Assembly (NCBI RefSeq): GCF_030053415.1
Contig: NZ_JASGBJ010000002.1
Coordinates: 434,001 to 498,000, forward strand
Source: Marinobacter sp. CHS3-4
GTDB taxonomy: Bacteria > Pseudomonadota > Gammaproteobacteria > Pseudomonadales > Oleiphilaceae
DNA length: 64,000 bases
Direction: 5' to 3'
Position numbers and translations under genes: made by a program. Positions within the stretch are counted from its first letter, which is position 1. Each line of letters starts with the position of its first letter. This document shows, piece after piece, positions 36,777-45,123 of this stretch. The notes beneath the pieces are model-generated. The model was not told the origin of the DNA. It made no database searches and worked only from the letters and a program-made list of their open reading frames with translations.

Positions 36777-37633
36777 ACTGCTACTGGTTCAGAATCGATG
36801 TCCATCTCACCCAGCACATTTGACACGGTACCAAACCTGAAATCGCCAAGTAATTTTTCAAGTCGGTTCATGCACTTATCCAGATTGTTGTAATGTCTGA
36901 ATCGTGAAAACGCGCTAACTTCAAGCTTTGGCTGGCCTGGATCGATCTCCCAGGGGTGCAGGTAAAAAATGAAGGGCTGGCCCGCCCGATTAATGCGCCC
37001 CAATCCCCAGCGGCTGAGCCAATACGGGTAAAGCCGAAAATAGCCACCACCAGCGATAGGCATCCGATAACTGCCAATCGGACAGGTTGATAAGGGGAAC
37101 TCCAGCAACGTCGAACCATTGGGCGCTTTTAGCCAATAGGGTTCGCGTGGAGTTCCGGGCATGCCATAGCGGTCATGATGTACCGGAAAGATGGAAGAAT
37201 CCCACGTGAAGCCTTCTTCGCAAAGAATATCCAGCGCCCATCGGGACTGGGCGGTGATCGAGTAACTTGCAGCACGATAGCCTTTGATGGCCTCACCTGT
37301 GATGTCTTCCAGAATCGCCTTGGATTTGCGGGTTTCCTCCCGGAAAACGTCTGGCGTCTGATTGTAAACGAGCTGGTGGCTATAACCGTGGCTGGCCACT
37401 TCATGCCCCGCCCTCCGGATTCTGCGTACCAGATCCGGCGAACGTTCAGCTACCCAGCCGAGCGTGAAAAATGTAGCCCGGATATCTCTCTGTTCCAGGA
37501 GCTGCAACAGCTGATCCGTGTTCTTTTCAACGCGGTATTCCATCGACGACCAGTCTTTGCGATCAACCGCCTCGGCAAGCGCAGCGACCTGAAAATAATC
37601 CTCCACATCGATGGTAAGGGCGTTTTTGATCAT
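36773..37633 (-). CDS. Polysaccharide deacetylase, XrtA-associated
   Basis: 286 residues of the NodB-homology type. The metal-binding first motif is TIDVEDYFQV with Asp residues near 9-11, the second is SHGYSHQLVY (about 81-90), and AASYSITAQSRWALDIL follows. The C-terminal stretch with FYLHPWEIDPGQP is the DUF3473-like tail seen in XrtA-locus deacetylases. It would remove N-acetyl groups from hexosamines of the EPS, as such enzymes do elsewhere. No signal peptide is seen, so it may act on cytoplasmic intermediates. Translationally coupled to the FemAB-like gene. Confidence 0.88.
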   Translation of the reverse strand: MIKNALTIDVEDYFQVAALAEAVDRKDWSSMEYRVEKNTDQLLQLLEQRDIRATFFTLGWVAERSPDLVRRIRRAGHEVASHGYSHQLVYNQTPDVFREETRKSKAILEDITGEAIKGYRAASYSITAQSRWALDILCEEGFTWDSSIFPVHHDRYGMPGTPREPYWLKAPNGSTLLEFPLSTCPIGSYRMPIAGGGYFRLYPYWLSRWGLGRINRAGQPFIFYLHPWEIDPGQPKLEVSAFSRFRHYNNLDKCMNRLEKLLGDFRFGTVSNVLGEMDIDSEPVAV

Positions 37634-37651
37634 GTTGGTTTTACTCCAGAA

Positions 37652-38935
37652 TTACAGAAATCGGTAGCTCAGAGAGAATAGGGCCCAGCTTTCATCGAAC
37701 TCAGATGATTGCAGGTCGCTTTCCCGGAGAGAATGGCCAATCGTTGCTGTGCAATCCAGATCGGCGGTCAAGCTGTACGACAGCCCTACCGTGGCTATCA
37801 CGCGCTGATCATCCTGAAGGTTGGACTCGTAGCGGAGATACTCGTAATTCACATTGCTCCGGAAGCTGAGATGGGGACGAATCGATCTATTCACACTGAA
37901 CCTCAAGCCTGCAATGTTTTCCCGCTCGCTGGTCTGGAGGTAATCCGATTGGTTGCCGTAAACCTGAACCCCAGCAACCGTGCCATCGCTAAAGGTTTTG
38001 TCCAATCCGAGCTCTACCGCAGTCACTTCCACCCCGACTTCTTCCGTAAAGTCGAAATTCACATCTTCGAATTCAAGCGTGAAATCTGACGCCTGATCCG
38101 TTAGCTGGCGAGAAGCAGACACGTACAGAGACGTCGTGGGATTCACCTCCCGAGTCAGAGTAACACTTCCGACAACGCCATCGCTGCTTTGCTCGCTAGA
38201 CCGAAATTGGCTTTCCCGCCTGGTGAATCCGAGGCTGGCATTGAGGCTGGTCGCTGCCCAGATGTTACTGACGTTCAGATTCAGCGAAGTTGAGTCAGTT
38301 TCTACATCGCTGTTTAACTCCTGTTGGCTGAAACTCCCGCTTATTCCTCCCGAAAGGGTGGGGCTGAACAGGTGGTTCCAGCCGAGTGACCCCAAGTATC
38401 GCTTGCTGTCTGCTACTGCAGGCTCTTCGTACTGCGTGTTCTCAAAACTGACAGAAGCGCTGATCTGATCGACAGAGGTTAGCGGAATGGTCAATACCGG
38501 GCCCGTACTGAAAAAATTCCGTCGAGATCGGTTGTCAGGCGTGTCGTTCTGACGGGAGCTGGCGAGCACTTCCGTCAGACTGTTTCTCATCCGCCAGTCC
38601 AGCCCTGGCCTCAATTCGCAGCTACCGTCAAAACCTGATTCCACAGTGGATTCAGGGTCGTAAAAGTCGTTGAGCCAGGAGGTATAACCCACCGAGGCAC
38701 TGAGCTCTGACTCACACTGCCCTGGATCACTGACGTGGCGAATAGACAACTGAGCAGAGGTTTCAGTATCGGAATCCTTCTGTTCGGTTTTGCCTATGTT
38801 ATCGCTGTGTCGAGCTGAAAGCGTTCCTGTGACACTCACAGGTTCTGCAACGGCCAAACTGGACACCAAGCCCGCCAACAGCAAACCGGCCAGCCTGTTT
38901 CTTGAACCCATCCATGAAACAACCGGATCAGCCAT
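37652..38935 (-). CDS. Outer-membrane beta-barrel protein, PEP-CTERM system-associated
   Basis: 427 residues with a signal peptide (about 1-30, cleavage after SSLAVA). The rest is a series of alternating amphipathic strands such as SLYVSASRQLTD and GLRFSVNRSI, ending in a Phe-rich last strand WALFSLSYRFL. This last-strand signature and composition identify an outer-membrane barrel, fitting the uncharacterised barrel family of XrtA loci (TIGR03016-like). Since the Wza-like lipoprotein here is short, this barrel may form the outer-membrane exit for the polymer (inference). Overlaps the kinase-like gene by 8 bases. Confidence 0.83.
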   Translation of the reverse strand: MADPVVSWMGSRNRLAGLLLAGLVSSLAVAEPVSVTGTLSARHSDNIGKTEQKDSDTETSAQLSIRHVSDPGQCESELSASVGYTSWLNDFYDPESTVESGFDGSCELRPGLDWRMRNSLTEVLASSRQNDTPDNRSRRNFFSTGPVLTIPLTSVDQISASVSFENTQYEEPAVADSKRYLGSLGWNHLFSPTLSGGISGSFSQQELNSDVETDSTSLNLNVSNIWAATSLNASLGFTRRESQFRSSEQSSDGVVGSVTLTREVNPTTSLYVSASRQLTDQASDFTLEFEDVNFDFTEEVGVEVTAVELGLDKTFSDGTVAGVQVYGNQSDYLQTSERENIAGLRFSVNRSIRPHLSFRSNVNYEYLRYESNLQDDQRVIATVGLSYSLTADLDCTATIGHSLRESDLQSSEFDESWALFSLSYRFL

Positions 38936-39788
38936 TCAGCACAGCCCCTACAAATTTCGCTGAATTCAACGAGCCCGCTGCATTCTCTATCGCACTTACT
39001 GTCAGTTTTCCATGTGGAACAACCAACAACGCATAGTCGCAAAGTTCGGTGAGAATCCTGGCGTCAGGAGATTGTGAAATCGGCGCCGTATCCAGAATAA
39101 TGAAGCGATCCGGATAGCGACGCCTTACCGCCTGCAAGAACTGCTTCATTCTGAACGAGGTGAAAAACTCGGCTGGCGTTTCCCGCCGACTGCCCGCAGG
39201 GATCAGTCGCAGCCTTGGGATACCGGTGGGGTAAAGGATGCGAGCAATATCGTAATCCGGATCATCCAGAAAATCCGTCAGGCCGGCATCCGGGACAATG
39301 TCCAGATTACTGTGAATGGACGGCTCCCGGAGATTACAGTCGATCACAACGGCGGTTTTCGACTCGTCAAAGGCAAACGCCGCGGCTAGATTAAGCGCCG
39401 TGAAGGAGGAACCTGCTCCCTCGCAAGCACCCGTGACCACCATTGTGAAATTGTTGCCCCCGGATTTTTCCAACAGTTTTGTACGCAGGTTCCGGAAACG
39501 ATTGATCAGCTGCCTGTTGGGAGACTCAGGGTATATGATGCGGCGCTCGTCCAGATCATCCGTGGTAAGACGCCGTGGCTCCTGCATCCGGTTGATTTGT
39601 TTACTGATAACGTATTTATCAACCGCGCCCGCTCCAAGCTCCAGAGAGCTCGGGACAAGAAGGCGAGACTCTTCCGAGCCTTCCGCCCAGACGTTCTTGC
39701 CGCCGGGATGTTCCACCTCTGGCGCTTCGACGTCCTTGCCCTTTACAGACTTGTCAGTTTTCGCCTGATCGTGTTCAGCGTCATTCAT
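38928..39788 (-). CDS. Tyrosine autokinase-like protein with degenerate P-loop
   Basis: 286 residues from ATG 39788, which overlaps the stop of the Wzz-like gene by one base; the longer open frame adds unrelated residues. It aligns with the XrtA-associated BY-kinase family: ALNLAAAFAF, Walker A' VVIDCNLREPS and Walker B FIILDTAPI. The P-loop reads GACEGAGSS (120-128), with Ser127 at the place of the essential Lys. The protein stops at GAVLNG and lacks the C-terminal Tyr cluster that is autophosphorylated. It may be a structural, non-kinase partner of the chain-length protein. A shortened kinase partner encoded elsewhere is possible. Confidence 0.8.
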   Translation of the reverse strand: MNDAEHDQAKTDKSVKGKDVEAPEVEHPGGKNVWAEGSEESRLLVPSSLELGAGAVDKYVISKQINRMQEPRRLTTDDLDERRIIYPESPNRQLINRFRNLRTKLLEKSGGNNFTMVVTGACEGAGSSFTALNLAAAFAFDESKTAVVIDCNLREPSIHSNLDIVPDAGLTDFLDDPDYDIARILYPTGIPRLRLIPAGSRRETPAEFFTSFRMKQFLQAVRRRYPDRFIILDTAPISQSPDARILTELCDYALLVVPHGKLTVSAIENAAGSLNSAKFVGAVLNG

Positions 39789-41308
39789 CAGATAACTCCA
39801 AGATATCTGGCTACCGCAACGCCCACGTATGCAGCCGCAGCTGCAAAGGCGAGGAATAGCAGAAAGGCTGTCGTCCGGCGATCCCTGCGTTTTTCGTAGG
39901 GAGTACGCACCGCAGGGATATGTTCCAGGACGAGCATATCCAGCTCTTCCTCGACCTGTTCGCGAGAACGCACCCGCGGATCCACCTGCGCCCAACCTAC
40001 GGCTGCACCAAAGGGTGCGACAATGCCCAGTAGCAGGCCAGACAGAGCGAACATTTCAAATTTTGGACCTTCAGGTGTCCGTGGATACTGCGCCGTTTCA
40101 TTAATTTGGTAATTCAGCCCCTGCCCTTCGATGTCGAGGTGCATGGAAACCCGCGCTTTTTCACGACGTTTCAGCAGGTCGTCATAGATTTCCTTGTTGA
40201 CCGCCATATCTCGAGTTAATTCGGAATATTCGGCCTTGTTGGCCTGGATGCGCTGCATGCGCTTCTCCTGTTCGGCCATCAGTCGCTCGAGCGACCCGAT
40301 CCTGGTTTCGATGGTTTGGATATCGGTCCGGGTGCTGACGAGCTGCGAACGCACGTCCTGATAGACGGGATTGGAGATCGTTTCCCCACCGGTGTCGGAC
40401 GGCTGGGCGTCGTTTTCCTGCGCTTGATCCCTTTGTTTTCGAAGCTCGGCTATCTGCTCTTTCAGGATCGCAATATCTGGATAGCTGTCGTGATACTGCA
40501 ATCTCAGCGAATCCAACTTTTCTTCCAGAGTCCGAATCCGTTGCTGATAAGCGTCTCCACTTTTTCCTTGAAGCGTTGGCTGAATGGAAGCAAGCTGCTG
40601 CTGAAGCGATGACTCCCTCGATTTAAGCTCCTCAAGCTCTAGCTCTGCCAACTCCATCTCGCTGCGCAGACGAGCCATGCGTGAGTTAGCTTCACCTTCA
40701 GTGCCATCGACATTGTCCGAAAGGAATCGCTGTAGTCGAGCCTCAACCTCACTAATCTGTCGCTCGTAACTTTTCACTTGCTTGTCAATGAAGTCATACG
40801 CAGACCGACTTTCTCTACGTCTCCTTTCGTTATTCTCTTCAATAAACGCCTGGCCAAGCTTCTGTGCAATCTTAAAGGCTTTCAGAGGCGATTGAGCCGA
40901 GAACCCGATACTGAAGTAGTTTTCTTGCCGGAGGCGTACATTCATATTGCTACGCAAATACGCGATTCGCTCCTCAAGCTTTTCCTCTGTCAGATCAACC
41001 GCTTCATCCCCGAATATACTTTTATCCCGAGCAACGCCAGTTAATACATCTCGTGTACTAAGCAATTCCGCAGCTGCGGAGGCTCTGTCGCTGATATCCG
41101 TGGGAACGGCACTGCCTTCCATGAGCGGCCGAATAATATTGCTGTCATCCACAAAGATGACGACCTCGGACTCGTACTTATAAGGCCAGACGAAGCCCGC
41201 CGCCAGCACGACAAAACTAACGCCCACGAACAACAGAAAAGCCAGGCCTTTCCTCGACCGAACTTCTCTTATAGCCTCTTTAGGTAAGTCACTGAGCGGC
41301 AACGCCAT
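39788..41308 (-). CDS. XrtA-system polysaccharide chain-length determinant (Wzz/GNVR)
   Basis: About 506 residues from ATG 41308; a GTG three codons upstream is an alternative. Membrane helices flank a long periplasmic region: one near the N terminus (LLFVGVSFVVLAAGFVWPY) and one before the end (FEMFALSGLLLGIVAPFGAA), with a third hydrophobic segment at the C terminus. The middle (about 160-400) is strongly coiled coil, and ARVSMHLDIEGQ is followed by a YPRTPEGP segment near the second helix. Such proteins set polymer length and partner with a cytoplasmic BY-kinase, whose homologue follows directly. Confidence 0.87.
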   Translation of the reverse strand: MALPLSDLPKEAIREVRSRKGLAFLLFVGVSFVVLAAGFVWPYKYESEVVIFVDDSNIIRPLMEGSAVPTDISDRASAAAELLSTRDVLTGVARDKSIFGDEAVDLTEEKLEERIAYLRSNMNVRLRQENYFSIGFSAQSPLKAFKIAQKLGQAFIEENNERRRRESRSAYDFIDKQVKSYERQISEVEARLQRFLSDNVDGTEGEANSRMARLRSEMELAELELEELKSRESSLQQQLASIQPTLQGKSGDAYQQRIRTLEEKLDSLRLQYHDSYPDIAILKEQIAELRKQRDQAQENDAQPSDTGGETISNPVYQDVRSQLVSTRTDIQTIETRIGSLERLMAEQEKRMQRIQANKAEYSELTRDMAVNKEIYDDLLKRREKARVSMHLDIEGQGLNYQINETAQYPRTPEGPKFEMFALSGLLLGIVAPFGAAVGWAQVDPRVRSREQVEEELDMLVLEHIPAVRTPYEKRRDRRTTAFLLFLAFAAAAAYVGVAVARYLGVI

Positions 41309-41369
41309 AAATATCACTCAACTGGAATATAAAGTATCAACTTTGCCTTTAAACGGCGGTTTGCCGTCG

Positions 41370-42014
41370 CTAGAAGTTACGCTCCGGGATAGTAAGAATA
41401 TCGCCCGGCCTTAGCGTGTAGTTCGTCTTGATGTCACCGCGTTCCAGTATGTCGTTCAGGTTTACTGGAATTGCGACCACTTCCTGATCAAGCGGACGAT
41501 ACAGCATCGCATTGTTGCCAGAGGCGAAAGGACTGAGGCCTCCCGCGCCAAGCACCATATCCAGCACCGTCATTCCATCCCGGTGCGGAGACGACATCGG
41601 CTGCTCAACAGCGCCAGTGACTCGAACTCGATCCGTAAACTCATGACTTCCCATGGAGGTAACGACGATGCTGACCTGCGGTTCACGAATATAGGACGCC
41701 AAGCTCTGCTCAATAGAGTCAGCTAGTTGCTCGGGAGTACGACCACTGGCCTGAACATCACCGACCAGGGGCACGGAGATTTTGCCATCCGGCCGGACCG
41801 GCACCGCGGCACTCAGGTCCTGGTTACGCCAGACCGACACCCGAACTTCATCCGTAGCACCAATGACATAGGTTTCTTCCGAACTAGACGTATCAAGAGC
41901 GAGCGCCCGTTGGATCTTTTCCGGAGAAGAGGGGGATTGGCTGGCACAACCAACGATGAGAGCTGACACCAACATTAAAGACAAGCCCTTAAGAGGCGCG
42001 AACTTCCGTGACAT
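41370..42014 (-). CDS. XrtA-system polysaccharide export lipoprotein (Wza-like)
   Basis: 214 residues with a lipoprotein signal (lipobox VGC, Cys23) and a poly-export domain starting around YVIGATDEVRVSVWRNQDL. SVPLVGDVQASGRTPEQLA and the SLBB-like region with TVLDMVLGAGGLSPFASG follow. It is much shorter than Escherichia coli Wza and lacks the C-terminal outer-membrane helix domain, as is usual for XrtA loci, which pair it with a separate barrel. Ends 61 bases before the Wzz-like gene and 14 bases after the initiating transferase gene. Confidence 0.88.
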   Translation of the reverse strand: MSRKFAPLKGLSLMLVSALIVGCASQSPSSPEKIQRALALDTSSSEETYVIGATDEVRVSVWRNQDLSAAVPVRPDGKISVPLVGDVQASGRTPEQLADSIEQSLASYIREPQVSIVVTSMGSHEFTDRVRVTGAVEQPMSSPHRDGMTVLDMVLGAGGLSPFASGNNAMLYRPLDQEVVAIPVNLNDILERGDIKTNYTLRPGDILTIPERNF

Positions 42015-42028
42015 AATGTTTCCTCTTG

Positions 42029-43441
42029 TTACTGAGAGCCTTTTTTGAACAATACCACTTCCACTGTCTGGATTATAACCAACAGGTCCAATAGAAGGCT
42101 TTGGTTCTTTATATAGTAAAGATCGTACCGAAGCTTCTCGCGGGTGTCTTCTTCGTTGTCAGCGTACGCGAAGCACAGTTGCGCCCACCCGGTCAGGCCT
42201 GGTTTAACGCGATGACGCTCACTGTAGAACGGGATTTTTTCGGATAATTGTTCCACGAAATAAGGCCGTTCAGGCCGCGGCCCCACAAAGGCCATGGAAC
42301 CATTCAGAACGTTGAAGATCTGGGGCAATTCATCGATCCGGACTTTACGAATAAAAGCCCCCACCCTGGTTACCCTTGCATCATTTTTCGTGGCCCAGAC
42401 TGCCCCGTCTTTCTCAGCATCCGTGATCATCGACCTGAATTTATGAACGTTGAACACCTTTCCGTTAAGGCCGACCCGCTCTTGGCTGTAAAAAACAGGT
42501 GATTTCAGGCCATCCTCAATTTTGATAGCAATGGCGGTAAGGACCATTAAAGGCGCACCTGCTAACAGAAGCAGTGTCGAAGCGAAGAGATCCAGTGACC
42601 GCTTGCCAATGCCAAAGACAGAGGACACGGTGAAGCCATCCGAAAACACCAACCATCCTCGTGTCACCATTTCCAGGGCTACTTTTCGAGACTCTCGTTC
42701 ATAGAAGGTAGCGCCATCGACAATGCGTATGCCTTCCATCTTGCACTCAAGAAGGTCTTCCATAGGTAGGCCTTTGCGCCGGTCATCCACGGCCACAACG
42801 ATCTCATTCACCGGGTTCTTCAGGATGTATTGGTGAATCGTAGTCGGGACATTCAGCAAATGATCGACCGAAACCTCTACCGGTTCATCCGGCAAAGGCA
42901 CAAAGCCAGTCAAGGTAAAGCCCTTTCGATTGAAGGGCGTGCGCAAATCTTCCAGTATCTGGCGGGCGCGGAAACCCGCGCCCAGCACGAGTACTTTTCG
43001 CTTGAATCGATCTTTACCGGCCAACGCAAAAAACAGAGAGCGGAAGGCACCGAGCAAAAAGACACCAAACACCGTGCCGGTTGTCAGCACACCACTGGAA
43101 CCCAGGTACCAGAGCCAGTCGGACGCAACCAAATAGGAAAAACCGCACAGCGGAATACTGACAATCAGGGAAAGGATGGTCCTGAGCATCATTCCTGACA
43201 TGCCGTCCTCAATTCGGGACTGATGCACACCAAGCGAAATCATGACCAACAGGCCAGCGAGCGCAAATACCACAGCGGATGGCAGGACAAACGCCAGGTT
43301 TCCCCGGAAAAACGACCAGTCACCGAAATACTGAAAGAAAACGGCGAGCGTAAATGCGCAAACCAGTACCAGGAAGTCGATCAGGCCGAGGATCACATAC
43401 GGCAGATGTATGTAGTGTCTGAACAGTCTGACGTGTGCCAC
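42029..43441 (-). CDS. Initiating sugar-phosphate transferase, XrtA-associated
   Basis: Starts repeat-unit synthesis by moving a sugar-1-phosphate to undecaprenyl phosphate at the inner membrane. 470 residues: about four N-terminal membrane helices, a CoA-binding-like Rossmann region (KVLVLGAGFRARQILEDL near 148), a fifth helix, and the C-terminal catalytic domain. That domain holds ERVGLNGKVFNVHKFRSM, VRIDELPQIFNVLNGSMAFV, GPRPERPYF and KPGLTGWAQ. It is the first gene of the core operon and is preceded by a sigma-54 promoter match about 118 bases upstream. Confidence 0.92.
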   Translation of the reverse strand: MAHVRLFRHYIHLPYVILGLIDFLVLVCAFTLAVFFQYFGDWSFFRGNLAFVLPSAVVFALAGLLVMISLGVHQSRIEDGMSGMMLRTILSLIVSIPLCGFSYLVASDWLWYLGSSGVLTTGTVFGVFLLGAFRSLFFALAGKDRFKRKVLVLGAGFRARQILEDLRTPFNRKGFTLTGFVPLPDEPVEVSVDHLLNVPTTIHQYILKNPVNEIVVAVDDRRKGLPMEDLLECKMEGIRIVDGATFYERESRKVALEMVTRGWLVFSDGFTVSSVFGIGKRSLDLFASTLLLLAGAPLMVLTAIAIKIEDGLKSPVFYSQERVGLNGKVFNVHKFRSMITDAEKDGAVWATKNDARVTRVGAFIRKVRIDELPQIFNVLNGSMAFVGPRPERPYFVEQLSEKIPFYSERHRVKPGLTGWAQLCFAYADNEEDTREKLRYDLYYIKNQSLLLDLLVIIQTVEVVLFKKGSQ

Positions 43442-43558
43442 GTCAACTCCTTGTGCAAATCACATCAGAAGCCGCAAGATTCCGTTGCGGCGGAGCCACC
43501 AAATTCTACTTTAAACGCTGCAAAGATCAATCGCAGTAGTAAATCTAGTCGTTTTAAA

Positions 43559-43574
43559 AGCAATAGGCCGGCCA
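43559..43574 (-). promoter_or_regulatory. Sigma-54 promoter of the core EPS operon
   Basis: On the minus strand the site reads TGGCCGGCCTATTGCT, which fits TGGCACG-N4-TTGCW at 10 of 12 fixed positions with exact GG-N10-GC spacing. It lies in the 145-base gap between prpD and the initiating transferase gene, giving a leader of roughly 105 bases. It pairs with the site before the PEP-CTERM gene, suggesting one PrsR-type regulon. It ends inside the last few bases before the prpD stop region. Confidence 0.7.
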
Positions 43575-43586
43575 GATCACTGACGT

Positions 43587-45071
43587 TTAGATCACCAGTT
43601 GCTCAACGAATTCGTTCACCGTCATGTCTGTCAGGCTCTGTTGATCCCTGAAGCTGGCCAATATTTGCTCACATTGCATAACCGGGAACCGAGTGCGGAG
43701 GTTTGAGAAGAATTTCGCTTCCAGCTCTGGCATGGCCTCCTCCCTGCGCCGGCGATGCCCGATGGGGTATTCGACGGCGATTTGATCAGTACTGCTGCCA
43801 TCGGTAAAGAACACCTGAACCGCATTGGCGATGGAGCGTTTGTCGGGCTCCAGATATTCGCGGGTGTAACGTGGTTCCTCTACCACTTCCATCACATTCC
43901 GCAGTCTATCGATTTCCGGATGATTGTTGTGGAATTCGTCTTCGTAGTGATCGGCAGTCAAGGTTCCGAATAATAGAGGAACGGCCGTCATATACTGAAG
44001 GCAATGATCCCGGTCAGCAGCGTTGGCCAGCTCGCCCTGCTTGGAAATTATTCGAATGGCCGACTCATGAGTGGTAATCACAATCCGATCAATATCGTCG
44101 ATTCTGTCTTTGACTTGCGGGTGCAGGATGACTGCCGCTTCAGCTGCGGTCTGGGCGTGAAATTCGGCAGGAAAAGACACCTTAAACAGCACATTCTCCA
44201 TCACATAGCTGCCAAACCTCTGGGAAAGCGTAAAGCGACGATCCTTCTCAGGCTTGATCGCCTGATCTTTGTTGGTTTTACTGAACAGCACATCATAGAA
44301 CCCCCACTGCGGCGCGGTGAGAGCACCGGGGATACCCATTTCGCCGCGAATGGCCATATCAGCAAGCCTTACCGCACGGGACGTGGCGTCACCTGCCGCC
44401 CAGGACTTTCTGGATCCGGCATTTGGCGCGTGTCGGTAGGTACGCAGGGACTGGCCATCCACCCAGGCGTGGGAAAGTGCCGACATGGTCTGATCACGGG
44501 TGGCGCCCATGAGCCTTGCACACACGGCGGTCGACGCAACCTTCACCAGAACAACATGATCCAGCCCTACCCGGTTGAACGAGTTCTCAAGGGCCAATAC
44601 GCCCTGGATCTCATGGGCCATGATCATGGCTTCCAGAACCGACTTTATGGTGATGGGAGCATGGCCCTGCGAGAGACGTTTCTGGGATAGATGGTCGGCC
44701 ACCGCGAGGATGGCGCCAAGGTTGTCGGACGGATGCCCCCATTCTGCCGCCAGCCAGGTGTCGTTGTAATCCAGCCAGCGTACCGTGCATCCAATGTCCC
44801 AGGCGGCTTTCACCGGGTCTAGCCGAAACTGGGTTCCAGGCACCCGGGAACCTTGAGGAACAACGGTCCCCTCAACCAGTGGGCCAAGGTGTTTGGTGCA
44901 TTCCGGAAAGCGCAACGCCAGCAAACCACAGCCCAGTGTGTCCATCAGGCAATAACGCGCCGTCTGCCAGGCTTCCTCACTTTCAATCTGATAGTGAAGA
45001 ACATAGTCAGCGATTTGCTGGATCAACTCGTCGTATTCAGGGCGTTGGTTCTGATCAGCGTTGGCGCTCAT
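43587..45071 (-). CDS. prpD: 2-methylcitrate dehydratase
   Basis: Dehydrates 2-methylcitrate in propionate catabolism. 494 residues of the MmgE/PrpD family: [18 protein letters not shown] near the start, [20 protein letters not shown] around 115-134, [22 protein letters not shown] split over about 205-230, and [13 protein letters not shown] near 300. It is last in the minus-strand prp run. AcnD and PrpF in the same operon provide an alternative dehydration route, so the two activities are partly redundant, as in several gammaproteobacteria. Confidence 0.93.
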   Translation of the reverse strand: MSANADQNQRPEYDELIQQIADYVLHYQIESEEAWQTARYCLMDTLGCGLLALRFPECTKHLGPLVEGTVVPQGSRVPGTQFRLDPVKAAWDIGCTVRWLDYNDTWLAAEWGHPSDNLGAILAVADHLSQKRLSQGHAPITIKSVLEAMIMAHEIQGVLALENSFNRVGLDHVVLVKVASTAVCARLMGATRDQTMSALSHAWVDGQSLRTYRHAPNAGSRKSWAAGDATSRAVRLADMAIRGEMGIPGALTAPQWGFYDVLFSKTNKDQAIKPEKDRRFTLSQRFGSYVMENVLFKVSFPAEFHAQTAAEAAVILHPQVKDRIDDIDRIVITTHESAIRIISKQGELANAADRDHCLQYMTAVPLLFGTLTADHYEDEFHNNHPEIDRLRNVMEVVEEPRYTREYLEPDKRSIANAVQVFFTDGSSTDQIAVEYPIGHRRRREEAMPELEAKFFSNLRTRFPVMQCEQILASFRDQQSLTDMTVNEFVEQLVI

Positions 45072-45123
45072 AACATAGGGCTCCTGATAGACAAATTTCT
45101 TGAGACGCTATGCCAGGAAAACC

